In this document: positions 28,269 to 37,338 of the stretch, one piece after another
Numbering within the stretch: the stretch's first letter is position 1
Layout: each line of letters starts with the position of its first letter
DNA from: an uncultured Methanobrevibacter sp.
GTDB lineage: Archaea; Methanobacteriota; Methanobacteria; Methanobacteriales; Methanobacteriaceae
Length of the DNA: 64,000 bases
Direction of reading: 5' to 3'
NCBI RefSeq assembly: GCF_937881195.1
Contig: NZ_CALGFC010000059.1
Location: forward strand, 34,433 to 98,432
Notes under the pieces: model-generated
What the model was told of the DNA's origin: nothing
The model's input: only the letters and a program-made list of their open reading frames with translations
Database searches by the model: none
Program-made: the position numbers and the translations under genes

Positions 28269-29363
28269 ATCAATAAAAATATTATACTTGCTATTATGGC
28301 TATATTAATAGTATCTGGTGTTGGAGTTGCTTATTATTTTAATCCAGGATCATCTATTGCTCAAGAAGGAAATATTACTATAACTGACATGGTCGGTAGA
28401 ACAGTTACAGTTCCAAGTAGTGTGGATAATGTAGTAACTACTTCTCCTCCGATGACTACAATGGTTTTTATGCTTGCACCTGATAAATTAGGTGGGATAA
28501 ACTACCAGTGGACAGATATAGAAAAAAAATATTTGGATAGTAAATATCTTAATTTGCCTGTAATTGGGGGATGGTTTGGACGACAAGATGGTAGCTATGA
28601 ACAAATAATGGCAGTTGATCCAGATCTTGTAATTGAAGGGGCAATGGGTGATGTTGATTTAGCTACTGTAAATGAGCGGCAAACAAAATTTGGAACTATT
28701 CCTGTTGTTGGAGTTACTGATAATTCTGATGTTACTAAAATTACTCCATCAATTGAATTTATGGGAAAATTACTCGGTGTAGAAGATAAAGCTAACAAAT
28801 TAATTGATTTTACTAATAAATATCTTGATAAAACTGAAAAAGTTTCTAGCTCTATTCCTGATAGTGAGAAAAAGAAGGTTTATTATGCTGAAGGTGATGA
28901 AGGTCTTCAGACAGATCCTAGTGGATCACTTCATGCACAATTGATTGATATTGTTGGTGGAAAGAATGTTGCTGATGTTCAGCTACAAGAAGGAGTTGGA
29001 CAAGTTGATGTATCAATAGAACAAGTTATCAAATGGAATCCGGAGGTTATAATAACTACTAGTCCTGATTTCTATGCAAAAGTCTATAATGATTCTAAAT
29101 GGTCAAATATTGATGCAGTTAAAAATAAACAAGTTTATTTGTCTCCACAATCTCCTTTCAAATGGTTTGATAGGCCTCCGGGTGCAAATATAATTATTGG
29201 TATTCCTTGGACTGCTAAAGTTATTTATCCAGATAAATATTCTGATATTGATCTTAAATCTGAAGTTAAAATGTTTTATAAAGAATTTTATCACTATGAT
29301 TTAAGTGATCAAGATGTTATTAATATACTTAAAAGCAGTGGACTAAAAGAAGAGAATATGTGA
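28269..29363 (+). CDS. ABC-type substrate-binding protein (iron/cobalamin class), apparent AUC start
   Basis: This is a periplasmic-binding-protein fold of the Fe-siderophore/cobalamin class: ITITDMVGRTVTVPSSVDNVVTT at the mature start, then DPDLVIEGA and WNPEVIITTSPDFY. The first ATG (28296) would leave a signal anchor without basic residues, 35 bases from the only good ribosome binding site. Nine codons upstream, ATC at 28269-28271 lies exactly eight bases after GGAG (28257-28260), giving (M)NKNIILAIMAILIVSGVGVAYYF, a normal signal anchor. The product is then 364 residues. No permease or ATPase gene is adjacent, so it is an orphan or works with a distant transporter. Confidence 0.85.
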   Translation: MNKNIILAIMAILIVSGVGVAYYFNPGSSIAQEGNITITDMVGRTVTVPSSVDNVVTTSPPMTTMVFMLAPDKLGGINYQWTDIEKKYLDSKYLNLPVIGGWFGRQDGSYEQIMAVDPDLVIEGAMGDVDLATVNERQTKFGTIPVVGVTDNSDVTKITPSIEFMGKLLGVEDKANKLIDFTNKYLDKTEKVSSSIPDSEKKKVYYAEGDEGLQTDPSGSLHAQLIDIVGGKNVADVQLQEGVGQVDVSIEQVIKWNPEVIITTSPDFYAKVYNDSKWSNIDAVKNKQVYLSPQSPFKWFDRPPGANIIIGIPWTAKVIYPDKYSDIDLKSEVKMFYKEFYHYDLSDQDVINILKSSGLKEENM

Positions 29364-29725
29364 CTTTTGAAGATTTTTTATTATAAATCTTTTTTAGGAA
29401 AATTTATATCTTTTGTTTATGAATAATTCTATTTTTTAATTTTTTTATTTTATTTTTTAATATTTCTTTAGTTTTTTATTTATTTTTCATTATTTCTTTA
29501 GTTTTTAATATTTCTTTATTATTTTTGTTGGGAATTTTTTGTATTTTAATATTTTTATTGTTTTTAAAAAATTTTAATTGTTAACTATTAGCTATTATAA
29601 TAAATCCTAATTTTATTTTTGTTTCAATTGTTTTTACACAATTATGTCAATAAAATATATATTGTATTAATAACATATTATTAGTTGCAATATATTTAAT
29701 ACATGTAAATATTAAAGGTGAAACG
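29364..29725. other. Spacer with T-rich run
   Basis: This 362-nt stretch has no gene. From about 29428 to 29575 the plus strand has many T runs separated by atttcttt words, a likely transcription end for the substrate-binding protein gene. Confidence 0.5.
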
Positions 29726-30901
29726 ATGTGTACAAGTATTTTTACTAAAACTGAGGATAATAAACATTTTTTAGCAAGGACAATGGATTTTTCATTTCCT
29801 TTAGATGGAAATCCTGTTTTTTTACCAAGAGATTATAACTGGCATGTTTTTGGTAAGGAAATGACAAACAAATATGCAATGCTTGGAACTGGCAGGGGAA
29901 TAGCTGGAAATTATATCTTTACTGATGGAATAAATGAGCATGGTCTTGCAATGGCAGAACTATATTTGCCTGGTGAAGCATCATACAACAAAAAAGAAAT
30001 TAAAGGGAAAAATAATTTAGCTCCATGGGAGTTTTTAAATTGGGTTTTAGGAAATTATAAATCAATTAAAGATTTAGAGAAAGATTTAAAAAATATTCGT
30101 TTGATTGATAAAGAAGTACCAATTTTAAATAAATCAATACCGCTACATTATATATTCGCTGATAAAACTGGTAAAGTAGTTGTTATCGAACCTACTGGTG
30201 GAGAATTAAAATTTAAAGAGAATCCTGTAGGTGTAATGACAAATACTCCAAATTTAGAATGGCACACTCAAAATCTTAGAAATTATTTAGGTATCCAACC
30301 AAAACAATTTAGCTCAAAAAAATATGGAGAATTCACTGCAACACCTTTTTCACAGGGTACTGGAACATCACATCTCCCTGGTAGCTTTACTCCTGCAGAT
30401 CGTTTTGTTCGTGCAGCTTTTTTTAAAGAATATATTAATAAAGCTAAAAATGAAGAAGAAGGAGTTACAAATATCTGGCAAATTTTGAGTACAGTTCGTA
30501 TTCCAAAAGGAATTGTTATTGAAGATTCTGAAGGTGAAGATTTCACTCAATATTTAGCTGCAATGTGTTTAGAGAATAGGTCCTTTTATTTTACTTCATA
30601 TGAAAATAATCAAATTACAAAAGCTGAATTAACTGATGAATTAATAGAAAATGGAGATATAGTTATATTTGAAGTTCAAAGAAACCAATCTTATTACGCT
30701 CCTGAAGGAACAATAGATCGTAATGATACAATAACAACAATAAAAGAGGTAATTGAGCTTTTAGATGATATTAAAACTACTAAAAAAGGCCAAATTGAAG
30801 GTAAAAACAAAGAAATGTTAAAAAATGTTGATGAAAAATTTTTAAATGAAAATATATCCAGTATAAAAGAGTTTTTAGATATAATTGAAAAAAGTAAATA
30901 G
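29726..30901 (+). CDS. Choloylglycine-hydrolase-family Ntn hydrolase (linear amide C-N hydrolase)
   Basis: This 391-residue enzyme belongs to the bile salt hydrolase/penicillin V acylase family, which cleaves linear amides. After Met removal Cys2 would be the nucleophile; Arg18 and Asp21 (ARTMDF) sit at the canonical positions. INEHGLAMAELYLPG, VGVMTNTPNLEW and TPADRFVRAAFF match further conserved regions. The C-terminus has an extra Lys-rich helical tail (about 345-391). There is no signal peptide, so it is cytoplasmic. Whether it acts on conjugated bile salts, N-acyl signals or something else cannot be told. GGTG lies before the ATG. Confidence 0.9.
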   Translation: MCTSIFTKTEDNKHFLARTMDFSFPLDGNPVFLPRDYNWHVFGKEMTNKYAMLGTGRGIAGNYIFTDGINEHGLAMAELYLPGEASYNKKEIKGKNNLAPWEFLNWVLGNYKSIKDLEKDLKNIRLIDKEVPILNKSIPLHYIFADKTGKVVVIEPTGGELKFKENPVGVMTNTPNLEWHTQNLRNYLGIQPKQFSSKKYGEFTATPFSQGTGTSHLPGSFTPADRFVRAAFFKEYINKAKNEEEGVTNIWQILSTVRIPKGIVIEDSEGEDFTQYLAAMCLENRSFYFTSYENNQITKAELTDELIENGDIVIFEVQRNQSYYAPEGTIDRNDTITTIKEVIELLDDIKTTKKGQIEGKNKEMLKNVDEKFLNENISSIKEFLDIIEKSK

Positions 30902-31142
30902 AATATAAATATTAAAATTATATTTTAATATTTTTTAGCATTAATATTTTTAATTATAATTTTTTTAATTATAATTTTTTTAATTATATTTTTTTTAAAT
31001 ATAATTTTTTTAAATATAATTTTTTTTTAATTATAATTTTTTTAATTATATTTTTTTAATTATATTTTTTTTAATTATAATTTTTAACATTCTAAAAATT
31101 TTTTTATATTCTAAAAATTTTTTAAATTAAAATTTTTAATTT
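30902..31142. repeat. T-rich aattataa repeats between convergent genes
   Basis: From about 30944 to 31086 a 15-17-nt unit (tttttttaattataa and variants) recurs about eight times between two convergent genes. It can act as a bidirectional T-rich terminator. Confidence 0.7.
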
Positions 31143-31988
31143 TTACCAATTATAACTATCTTTACTCCACCATATTAGAACCAAATCTGATTTATCGAGA
31201 GTATTTTCTAACATCCCATCTTCTTTATTCAGTGTTAGATTTTCTTTTAAAAATGGTTTTATTTTATCAATTTCATCTTCTGTAAGATTTTCATTTTTCC
31301 ATTTCATTCTTATAAAAGCATCATCTAAGTCATCATATTTTCGATTACCCTCAAGGTCAAAATGTTCAATATTAGGATAGATGCCTAAATTGATTAACAT
31401 ATTGAATATATAATCATGTGGGGCAAAGTCAGGATAATCTTTTCCAATTTTTTCATAAAATTTTTTTTCTATTCTCCAATTTCTTCTTCCAAAAACAGCT
31501 AAAAATACATATTTTTTAGATATTTCATTAGAATTTATTAAAACATTTTTTATATCATGTATTCCCATAAAAGAACGGGATGCTAAAACAATATCAAATT
31601 TTCCAACTGTATCAACAGTGGCATCCTCAATTTTCATCTTTTTTGTTTGGATATTTTCAATATTGCCATGATCGATTCTTTGCTGTAATAAATCTAACAT
31701 CATATCAGAGGAATCTAATCCAACTACTTCTGATACTTTTTCAGCTACTAAAGTAGTAACTGCCCCTTCTCCACATCCTAAATCGAGGACAGTATCATTT
31801 TCATCTAAAATTAATTTTTCAATTAATTTGTCATGATATTCATCTTTAATAGCTATTTTTTCAAAATTAATTTTGGGAGTATCTTTAGTCCAAAATTTCT
31901 TTTTTTTAATCTCTTCACCAAGTTCATCTTTCCAAGCTTTTTCCCAATCATTTGAATCGAGTTTACTTATGCATTTACTATTATCCAT
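31143..31988 (-). CDS. Class I SAM-dependent methyltransferase, paralogue 3
   Basis: This 281-residue protein is closely similar to the one at 27297 along its whole length: CISKLDSNDWEKAWKDEL, VLDLGCGEGAVTTL, GLDSS, SRSFMGIHDIKNVL and MLENTLDKSDLVLIWW. The ATG has GGAG at good spacing. It is convergent with the Ntn hydrolase and downstream of a beta-helix gene on the same strand. Similarity of all three paralogues over full length indicates duplication within this lineage. Substrate unknown. Confidence 0.86.
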   Translation of the reverse strand: MDNSKCISKLDSNDWEKAWKDELGEEIKKKKFWTKDTPKINFEKIAIKDEYHDKLIEKLILDENDTVLDLGCGEGAVTTLVAEKVSEVVGLDSSDMMLDLLQQRIDHGNIENIQTKKMKIEDATVDTVGKFDIVLASRSFMGIHDIKNVLINSNEISKKYVFLAVFGRRNWRIEKKFYEKIGKDYPDFAPHDYIFNMLINLGIYPNIEHFDLEGNRKYDDLDDAFIRMKWKNENLTEDEIDKIKPFLKENLTLNKEDGMLENTLDKSDLVLIWWSKDSYNW

Positions 31989-32157
31989 AAAATTACTCCA
32001 TTTTCATATGGTTTTTCATAAATTAGTTTTTAAAAATTATATTGATATATAAATTTTGTTGATTTGATATTAATTAAATAAATATGAATATTAAAAAATT
32101 GGTATTAAAATTATATTTAAAATAAATAAATAAAAAAAATAAAAAAAATTATTTTAA

Positions 32158-33948
32158 TTAAACTCCTTTTATTACAATAGTTTTTATTAATTTACCATTT
32201 GCATAAATAGGAACTTTAAATGTGCCTTTTTTAGTGACTTTAACTTTCATTTTAAGAGTGATAGTTTTTTGACCACTTGGACTAAATTGCCATTTGGAAG
32301 ATTTAAATAGGGATTTGCTAGTAACTAAAATATTTTTTAAACCTTTTGGTAATTTATTGTAAATCACTATTGGGCTAGATTTATCTTTTCCACTGTTAGT
32401 AATTTTAACACTTATTATAGCAGTTTTACCAACTTTAACTTTACTACTGCTGGTTGAAGCAGAATAGGATAGTTTTACATCGGGGTTAACTGTTAATTTT
32501 AATGTATTAGCTTTTGTAGTGTTCATTATTGGTTCTACGCCAGCATCATAACTAACTTCGGTATTGGTATTGTATGTTCCTTTATTGAGTGGTTGAACAG
32601 TAACAGTTAGTATGGCATCTCCATCAGCACCTAATGTTTCAAGATTCCATGTTCCATTTGCAAATGTTCCTCTTGAAGCTTGATAAGATATTATTTTAGA
32701 ACCAACTGGGACTATGTCAGATATTCTTATATCTTTACCTGCAAGATCTCCATTATTTGATAATAAAATAGTATATGTCACAGTTTTCCCATTAACTATT
32801 GAGGATTGTGATATTTTTGATGAGATGCTTATATTTGCTCCATTATAGACGGTTTCGTTAGGAATAGCACTACTAGTGTTAACATAACTTCCATTTAATA
32901 TTGAATCTCTTAAAGCAAATTTAACAGTCACATTGTTGAAAATATTTCCAGATAAGTAATAGGAAGCTCCTTTTGCATATTGATAAATAGCTGTACTCAT
33001 ATTATAAAAAGTATTGTTAATAATTTGAGTATTTGTTCCTTGAAGTTCAACAGCCCAGCTACTTGCATTTATCCATGTATTGTTTATTATGAAGTCTCCT
33101 CCTCCACCATGTTTAACAAATACTCCATATTTAAATGAATTTGCAGTATTATTAATCAAAGTAGAATTGGATCCTGAATGCCATATTCCAAATCCATTAT
33201 CTGCCATGTTGTAAACATAATTATTACTGACTAATGTATTTGAACATTGTACAGAAATTCCATCATAACCATTTATAACATTATTTTTATTTATGATGTT
33301 ATTTATTCCAGAAGCATCTTCTCTAACATTAATTGCATAATATGAACTGTTAGTAATATTATTCTCTTCAACTAGGACATTTTGTGAGTTTGCAATAGCT
33401 ATTGGAACTCCAGAACCATCAAAATTATTTTTTATTATATCTACATTAGAAGTCCCTATGACTAGAATATGTGAAAAACTTCTAGATGTTGAATTTCCAG
33501 GATTAAATATTGTACTTTTAAAGTTAAATCCTGTTATTGAACTATTTTGACTACCTTGCAGTAAATAAAAAGCAGCTACAGTACTATTGATATTATTTGT
33601 TCCACTGCCCACACCGTAAGTACTATTCAGATTTTTCACGGTGTTTGATAGATAACTTTGATTTTCTACAGTATTAATTGTGGTTCCACCATTTACTGTT
33701 GAAACAAAGTTTAAAGTTTTGTTTACAACCAGATTAATGCCATTGTAATTTGAACCTTTAAAATTTAGAGTATCTCCATTTTGTGTGTTTGGATCATCAA
33801 TTTTGGCTTGAATCTGATCATTAGTCATACCATCATCAATATCTATGACTTTAGCTCCATTTACATCTTCAGCAGCAATTGTAGCTACTGACAATAGAAC
33901 CATAAGGAATATAGAAATATTTAAGAGGTATTTTATTTTTTTTGTCAT
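32158..33948 (-). CDS. Secreted beta-helix adhesin-like protein
   Basis: This 596-residue protein has a signal peptide (MTKKIKYLLNISIFLMVLLS..., cleavage near residue 25-30). It has beta-helix repeats with the usual Asn-rich turns (about 60-350), a DUF11-like domain (SIVNGKTVTYTILLSNNGDLAG, about 375-470) and a C-terminal Lys-rich beta domain (GQKTITLKMKVKVTKKGTF). There is no membrane anchor. ATG start with GGAG. The same architecture as 22406 and 24792. In Methanobrevibacter such proteins are thought to bind pseudomurein or partner cells; that role is inferred. Confidence 0.88.
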   Translation of the reverse strand: MTKKIKYLLNISIFLMVLLSVATIAAEDVNGAKVIDIDDGMTNDQIQAKIDDPNTQNGDTLNFKGSNYNGINLVVNKTLNFVSTVNGGTTINTVENQSYLSNTVKNLNSTYGVGSGTNNINSTVAAFYLLQGSQNSSITGFNFKSTIFNPGNSTSRSFSHILVIGTSNVDIIKNNFDGSGVPIAIANSQNVLVEENNITNSSYYAINVREDASGINNIINKNNVINGYDGISVQCSNTLVSNNYVYNMADNGFGIWHSGSNSTLINNTANSFKYGVFVKHGGGGDFIINNTWINASSWAVELQGTNTQIINNTFYNMSTAIYQYAKGASYYLSGNIFNNVTVKFALRDSILNGSYVNTSSAIPNETVYNGANISISSKISQSSIVNGKTVTYTILLSNNGDLAGKDIRISDIVPVGSKIISYQASRGTFANGTWNLETLGADGDAILTVTVQPLNKGTYNTNTEVSYDAGVEPIMNTTKANTLKLTVNPDVKLSYSASTSSSKVKVGKTAIISVKITNSGKDKSSPIVIYNKLPKGLKNILVTSKSLFKSSKWQFSPSGQKTITLKMKVKVTKKGTFKVPIYANGKLIKTIVIKGV

Positions 33949-34151
33949 TTTTTTTAGACTCCTATTCTATATTAATTTTTTACTTATGATTATAATGGAT
34001 AGTTTCAAAGGTTTTGAAATTATATGAATTTATAAAATTTTATGAATTTATAATATTATACAAATTCTATAATTACTTTAAAGTTTTATTTTATGCCAAT
34101 GAACATTCCATTAAAATTTTTTGTAATAAGTAATAATTTTTAAATTATTAT

Positions 34152-34171
34152 ATGTATATTATTACATATCG
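34152..34171 (+). promoter_or_regulatory. Motif matching 27114-27133
   Basis: ATGTATATTATTACATATCG matches 17 of 20 positions of the word in the other adhesin spacer, in the same orientation. Possible operator; weak evidence. Confidence 0.35.
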
Positions 34172-34312
34172 TATTAAATTCTTACTTATATATAAGGTTT
34201 ACTACTTAATTTTAATATTTTATAAAAATAGATTAAAATTGTTTAATTAATTTAAAATAGTTAATTAATTATTTTTAGATAAATTAAACAGTTTTAAAAA
34301 ATATAATTTTAA

Positions 34313-34332
34313 TCGAAATGTATATATATTCA
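34313..34332 (-). promoter_or_regulatory. 20-nt motif, exact inverse of 26958-26977
   Basis: The complement reads TGAATATATATACATTTCGA, identical to the word at 26958-26977. It lies 267 nt before the plus-strand surface-protein gene and about 365 nt before the minus-strand one. Confidence 0.45.
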
Positions 34333-34598
34333 CCTAACTTACATTTATATATGCATAATAAATTTAGTAATAATTTTTATATAATTAACCTATAATGGAT
34401 GTGGTAAGATTAAAATGAATATGGCTTATATAACAATAGTTAAATAGCTATATCTGAAAGTATATTAAATAAAAATAATTATAAATATTAATTTTCACGA
34501 TATTTGTAATTTAAAAATTAATCATAATTCTTTTATTAGAACTCATATTAATGAATTTTATGTTTAGTTTAAGAATAATTTAAGAAGATATAGGTAAG

Positions 34599-36305
34599 AT
34601 GAAAATTGAAGATAATAAGATATTAAATTTAATAATCTTTTCAATGATATTTATTTTCTTAATAAATGGGAGTATAATTTTCAATAACAATTTCACTTAT
34701 GCTAAGGATTATAATATTGCTTCAGGGTTAGATAATAATGAAATTCAAAATATTATTAATAATGCTGTTTCTGGAAGTAGAATAATCTTTTCTGGTTCAA
34801 ATTATAATAATATATCTCTTGTTATTAGTAAAACATTAACAATAATAAGTAATGTTGAAACTAAAATTTATGGCTGTTCTAGTTCCGATGGAAATTCGGA
34901 TTCATCTGCCTTTTATTTTAAAGAAGGAAGTGAAGGATCTTCTATAAAAGGTTTCAACATAATTGCAAAGGATCATGGGATAACAATTCATAATACTTCT
35001 AATATTAACATTTATAATAATAAAATATCTAATGCTTCTAAGAGTGGAATTTCTATTGAATCTTCAAAGAATGTTACTTCATTTAATAATAATATAACTA
35101 ATAATTATGTGGGAGTAAATGTTGAAAAGTCAGATAAAGTTAATATCAAAAAAAATAAGATTTATAATAATAAAAAAAAAGGTATAAACATTGTTTCATC
35201 AAATAATACAATTATAGTGGATAATAATGTTAATAACAATAATAATGGGATTAGTGTTGAAAATACGTTAAAATCTAACATTAGTAATAATGAAATTAGA
35301 AATAACGCTTTACATGGTATTGAACTTAATGGTGCAACTGAAAAAACATATATTACAAAAAATAATATTTCTAAATCTACAAGAGGCATCTATTTAAATT
35401 CTAATTCTAAAAATGATGTTATTAGGTCAAATTATATAAATAATAATGATTATCAAGGTATTGATGTTGATGATGATTTGCCTTATGGGGTAGGTATCCT
35501 ATTTGGCCACAATTTTAATTTTGATGATTCTGATGTAGATATAAGTAAGAATTCGATCACTGATAACTCTCAATTTTCTATAAGGGCTCCATCTGATGGG
35601 GATTTAGTTCATATTGGAGCTAATTGGCTTGGAAGTAATGATCCAGAAAAGACACAGCTTTGTCATAGGGTTGATTCTTCATTGATTAAAGCCTATTTTC
35701 AAAAGACTGCCAATGGTTATCAGCTAATATTCTATGATGGCAACTCAATCGTCAGTGGATTGGCTTCTTTTCCAGTTACCTTCTATCTTAATGGTAAAGC
35801 AGTACAGACATCACAAGTAATAAACGGAATGGCCACGTTTAATGGTTCTATGGATAGGTATAATATTAATAATCTAACTGTTTCTTTTGGAAAAGATATT
35901 CTTTCTATGAAAATATTACCTACATTATCTAATGGGGGTTATGAAGAACCTTATACTGTTGTTGGTAATAATAAAAATGATGGATTAAATGGAAATCGAA
36001 ATGGAAATAATGAGGGTAATGGTATTGGAAATAATGATGGAGATGGTAAAGGAAATTCAGGATTAAAAAATACTAAAAATTCTAATTCAAATATTGGTGG
36101 TTCATCTAGTGGTGGCACTTATGATAGTGCAACTAAAACAGTAGCTGCTAAAGAAATACAAATGGAAGACAATAATTATAAAATAAATGAAAATAATAGT
36201 ATTATATTAATAATTACTATTATACTATTTTTAACTATTGTAATCGGATATGTATTTCAAAAATTTAGAAATGATTTTAATTTCTTAAGAAGTTCTGATA
36301 AATGA
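34599..36305 (+). CDS. Membrane-anchored beta-helix surface protein, paralogue of 20022-21749
   Basis: This 568-residue protein has an N-terminal signal anchor (about 9-35), beta-helix repeats (about 85-300), a VHIGANWLGSNDPEKTQLCH region, a 90-residue beta domain, an Asn/Gly-rich linker (about 455-500) and a C-terminal membrane helix (SIILIITIILFLTIVIGYVF) with a basic end. Order of parts and the pre-membrane segment (AAKEIQMEDNNYKI) mirror the protein at 20022, so the two are paralogues. This copy has no ExbB/ExbD genes beside it. AGGTAAG precedes the ATG. Confidence 0.85.
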   Translation: MKIEDNKILNLIIFSMIFIFLINGSIIFNNNFTYAKDYNIASGLDNNEIQNIINNAVSGSRIIFSGSNYNNISLVISKTLTIISNVETKIYGCSSSDGNSDSSAFYFKEGSEGSSIKGFNIIAKDHGITIHNTSNINIYNNKISNASKSGISIESSKNVTSFNNNITNNYVGVNVEKSDKVNIKKNKIYNNKKKGINIVSSNNTIIVDNNVNNNNNGISVENTLKSNISNNEIRNNALHGIELNGATEKTYITKNNISKSTRGIYLNSNSKNDVIRSNYINNNDYQGIDVDDDLPYGVGILFGHNFNFDDSDVDISKNSITDNSQFSIRAPSDGDLVHIGANWLGSNDPEKTQLCHRVDSSLIKAYFQKTANGYQLIFYDGNSIVSGLASFPVTFYLNGKAVQTSQVINGMATFNGSMDRYNINNLTVSFGKDILSMKILPTLSNGGYEEPYTVVGNNKNDGLNGNRNGNNEGNGIGNNDGDGKGNSGLKNTKNSNSNIGGSSSGGTYDSATKTVAAKEIQMEDNNYKINENNSIILIITIILFLTIVIGYVFQKFRNDFNFLRSSDK

Positions 36306-36380
36306 TTTTTATCTAGATTCTTATCTATTTTTTATCTAGATTCTTATTTATTTTTTATCTAGCTTCTTATCTATTTTTGT
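36306..36380. repeat. Tandem tttttatctagattcttat repeat
   Basis: About three imperfect copies of a 24-26-nt unit follow immediately after the surface-protein stop codon. They are T-rich and may coincide with transcript termination. Confidence 0.75.
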
Positions 36381-36464
36381 TTTAATTAATTTATCTCAGA
36401 TTTTAACATTATTTTAGAGTTTAAAATCCCTTATTGATATCTCATGATTTTTTATAATATTATT

Positions 36465-36749
36465 TTATATATTTGGATTACAGTGTGGCTTATTATTTGT
36501 AGCCCCATAAGCTTTTTTTGTTCTTTCTTCGATTTTTAATATTATTCCATTGTTAAATATTTCATAAGTAATATCTTCATCTTTTATTTTCATAGATTTT
36601 GAGGATACTTCTATGGTGCCATCATCTTCTTGATAAAAGGAAGGTATTTCAATATTTAATTTGTTAATAATCGAAATTTTTTTGTCTTTTTCACTATATT
36701 TGTCTATTTTTTTCTTTATATGTTTCAAAACCTTTTTTTCGTCTGACAT
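36465..36749 (-). CDS. Small charged protein of unknown function
   Basis: I do not recognise this 94-residue protein. It has a Lys-rich predicted helical N-terminus (KKVLKHIKKKIDKYSEKDKK), then alternating beta-like segments, and ends with a short tail containing His and Cys. AGGAGATAAG before the ATG is a strong ribosome binding site, which supports it as a real gene. It is convergent with the surface protein at 34599. Confidence 0.65.
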   Translation of the reverse strand: MSDEKKVLKHIKKKIDKYSEKDKKISIINKLNIEIPSFYQEDDGTIEVSSKSMKIKDEDITYEIFNNGIILKIEERTKKAYGATNNKPHCNPNI

Positions 36750-37338
36750 CTTATCTCCTCATAATTTGGGGTATAATATCTTTATAATATAATATTGTTA
36801 TTCTTATTTTATATTTTTATTCCTAATTTTGCTTAATTTTTTTATTATTATAAATATTATTTTTGGCACTGTTTTATTATTTTTAATTATTCTTTTTTAT
36901 CCTTCTTTTTACTTTATTTTTGCTTCATGATAATTATATTATAAAATTATTATAAAATTAAATATCTTAATTTTATATTAACTATTTATATCTTGTTAAT
37001 CTATAAATTATAATATAATTCAATAAAATTTATAATAAATAATTTTTCTTATTGTACAATTTTTATTATTATAATTATTAAAATTCATTATAATTTTATA
37101 ATCCTTATTATTAATAATTTTAAAATTCAATAATGTTTCAAGATAGTATAAACTTTAAATTAATCCATTAAGTATAATTAGTTTTATTATAATTTAGTAT
37201 TTTGCTATTTAGGTTTATATTTGGGATTAGATTATAGTTTATATTTGGGATTAGATTATAGTTTATATTTGGGATTATATGTCTGTTATATTTAGATTTT
37301 ATTTGGTTAATTGAATAATTAATTTTACAAGTGATTAT
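36750..37338. other. Spacer at the right edge of the first accessory block
   Basis: This 589-nt A/T-rich spacer has no gene. A 24-nt unit (gtttatatttgggattagat...) is repeated at 37213-37236, 37237-37260 and partly 37261-37278, just upstream of gltX. Confidence 0.6.
37213..37278. repeat. 24-nt tandem repeat upstream of gltX
   Basis: Two perfect and one truncated copy of a 24-nt unit end 60 nt before the gltX start codon. Because each copy carries tttatat it could multiply promoter-like words. Confidence 0.9.

Larger units (their letters stand above)
33949..34598. other. Divergent intergenic region with candidate regulatory motifs
   Basis: This 650-nt region lies between two divergent surface-protein genes. 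No gene is seen. It holds two words that recur in the 26.6-27.3 kb spacer (34152-34171 and 34313-34332). Confidence 0.5.
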
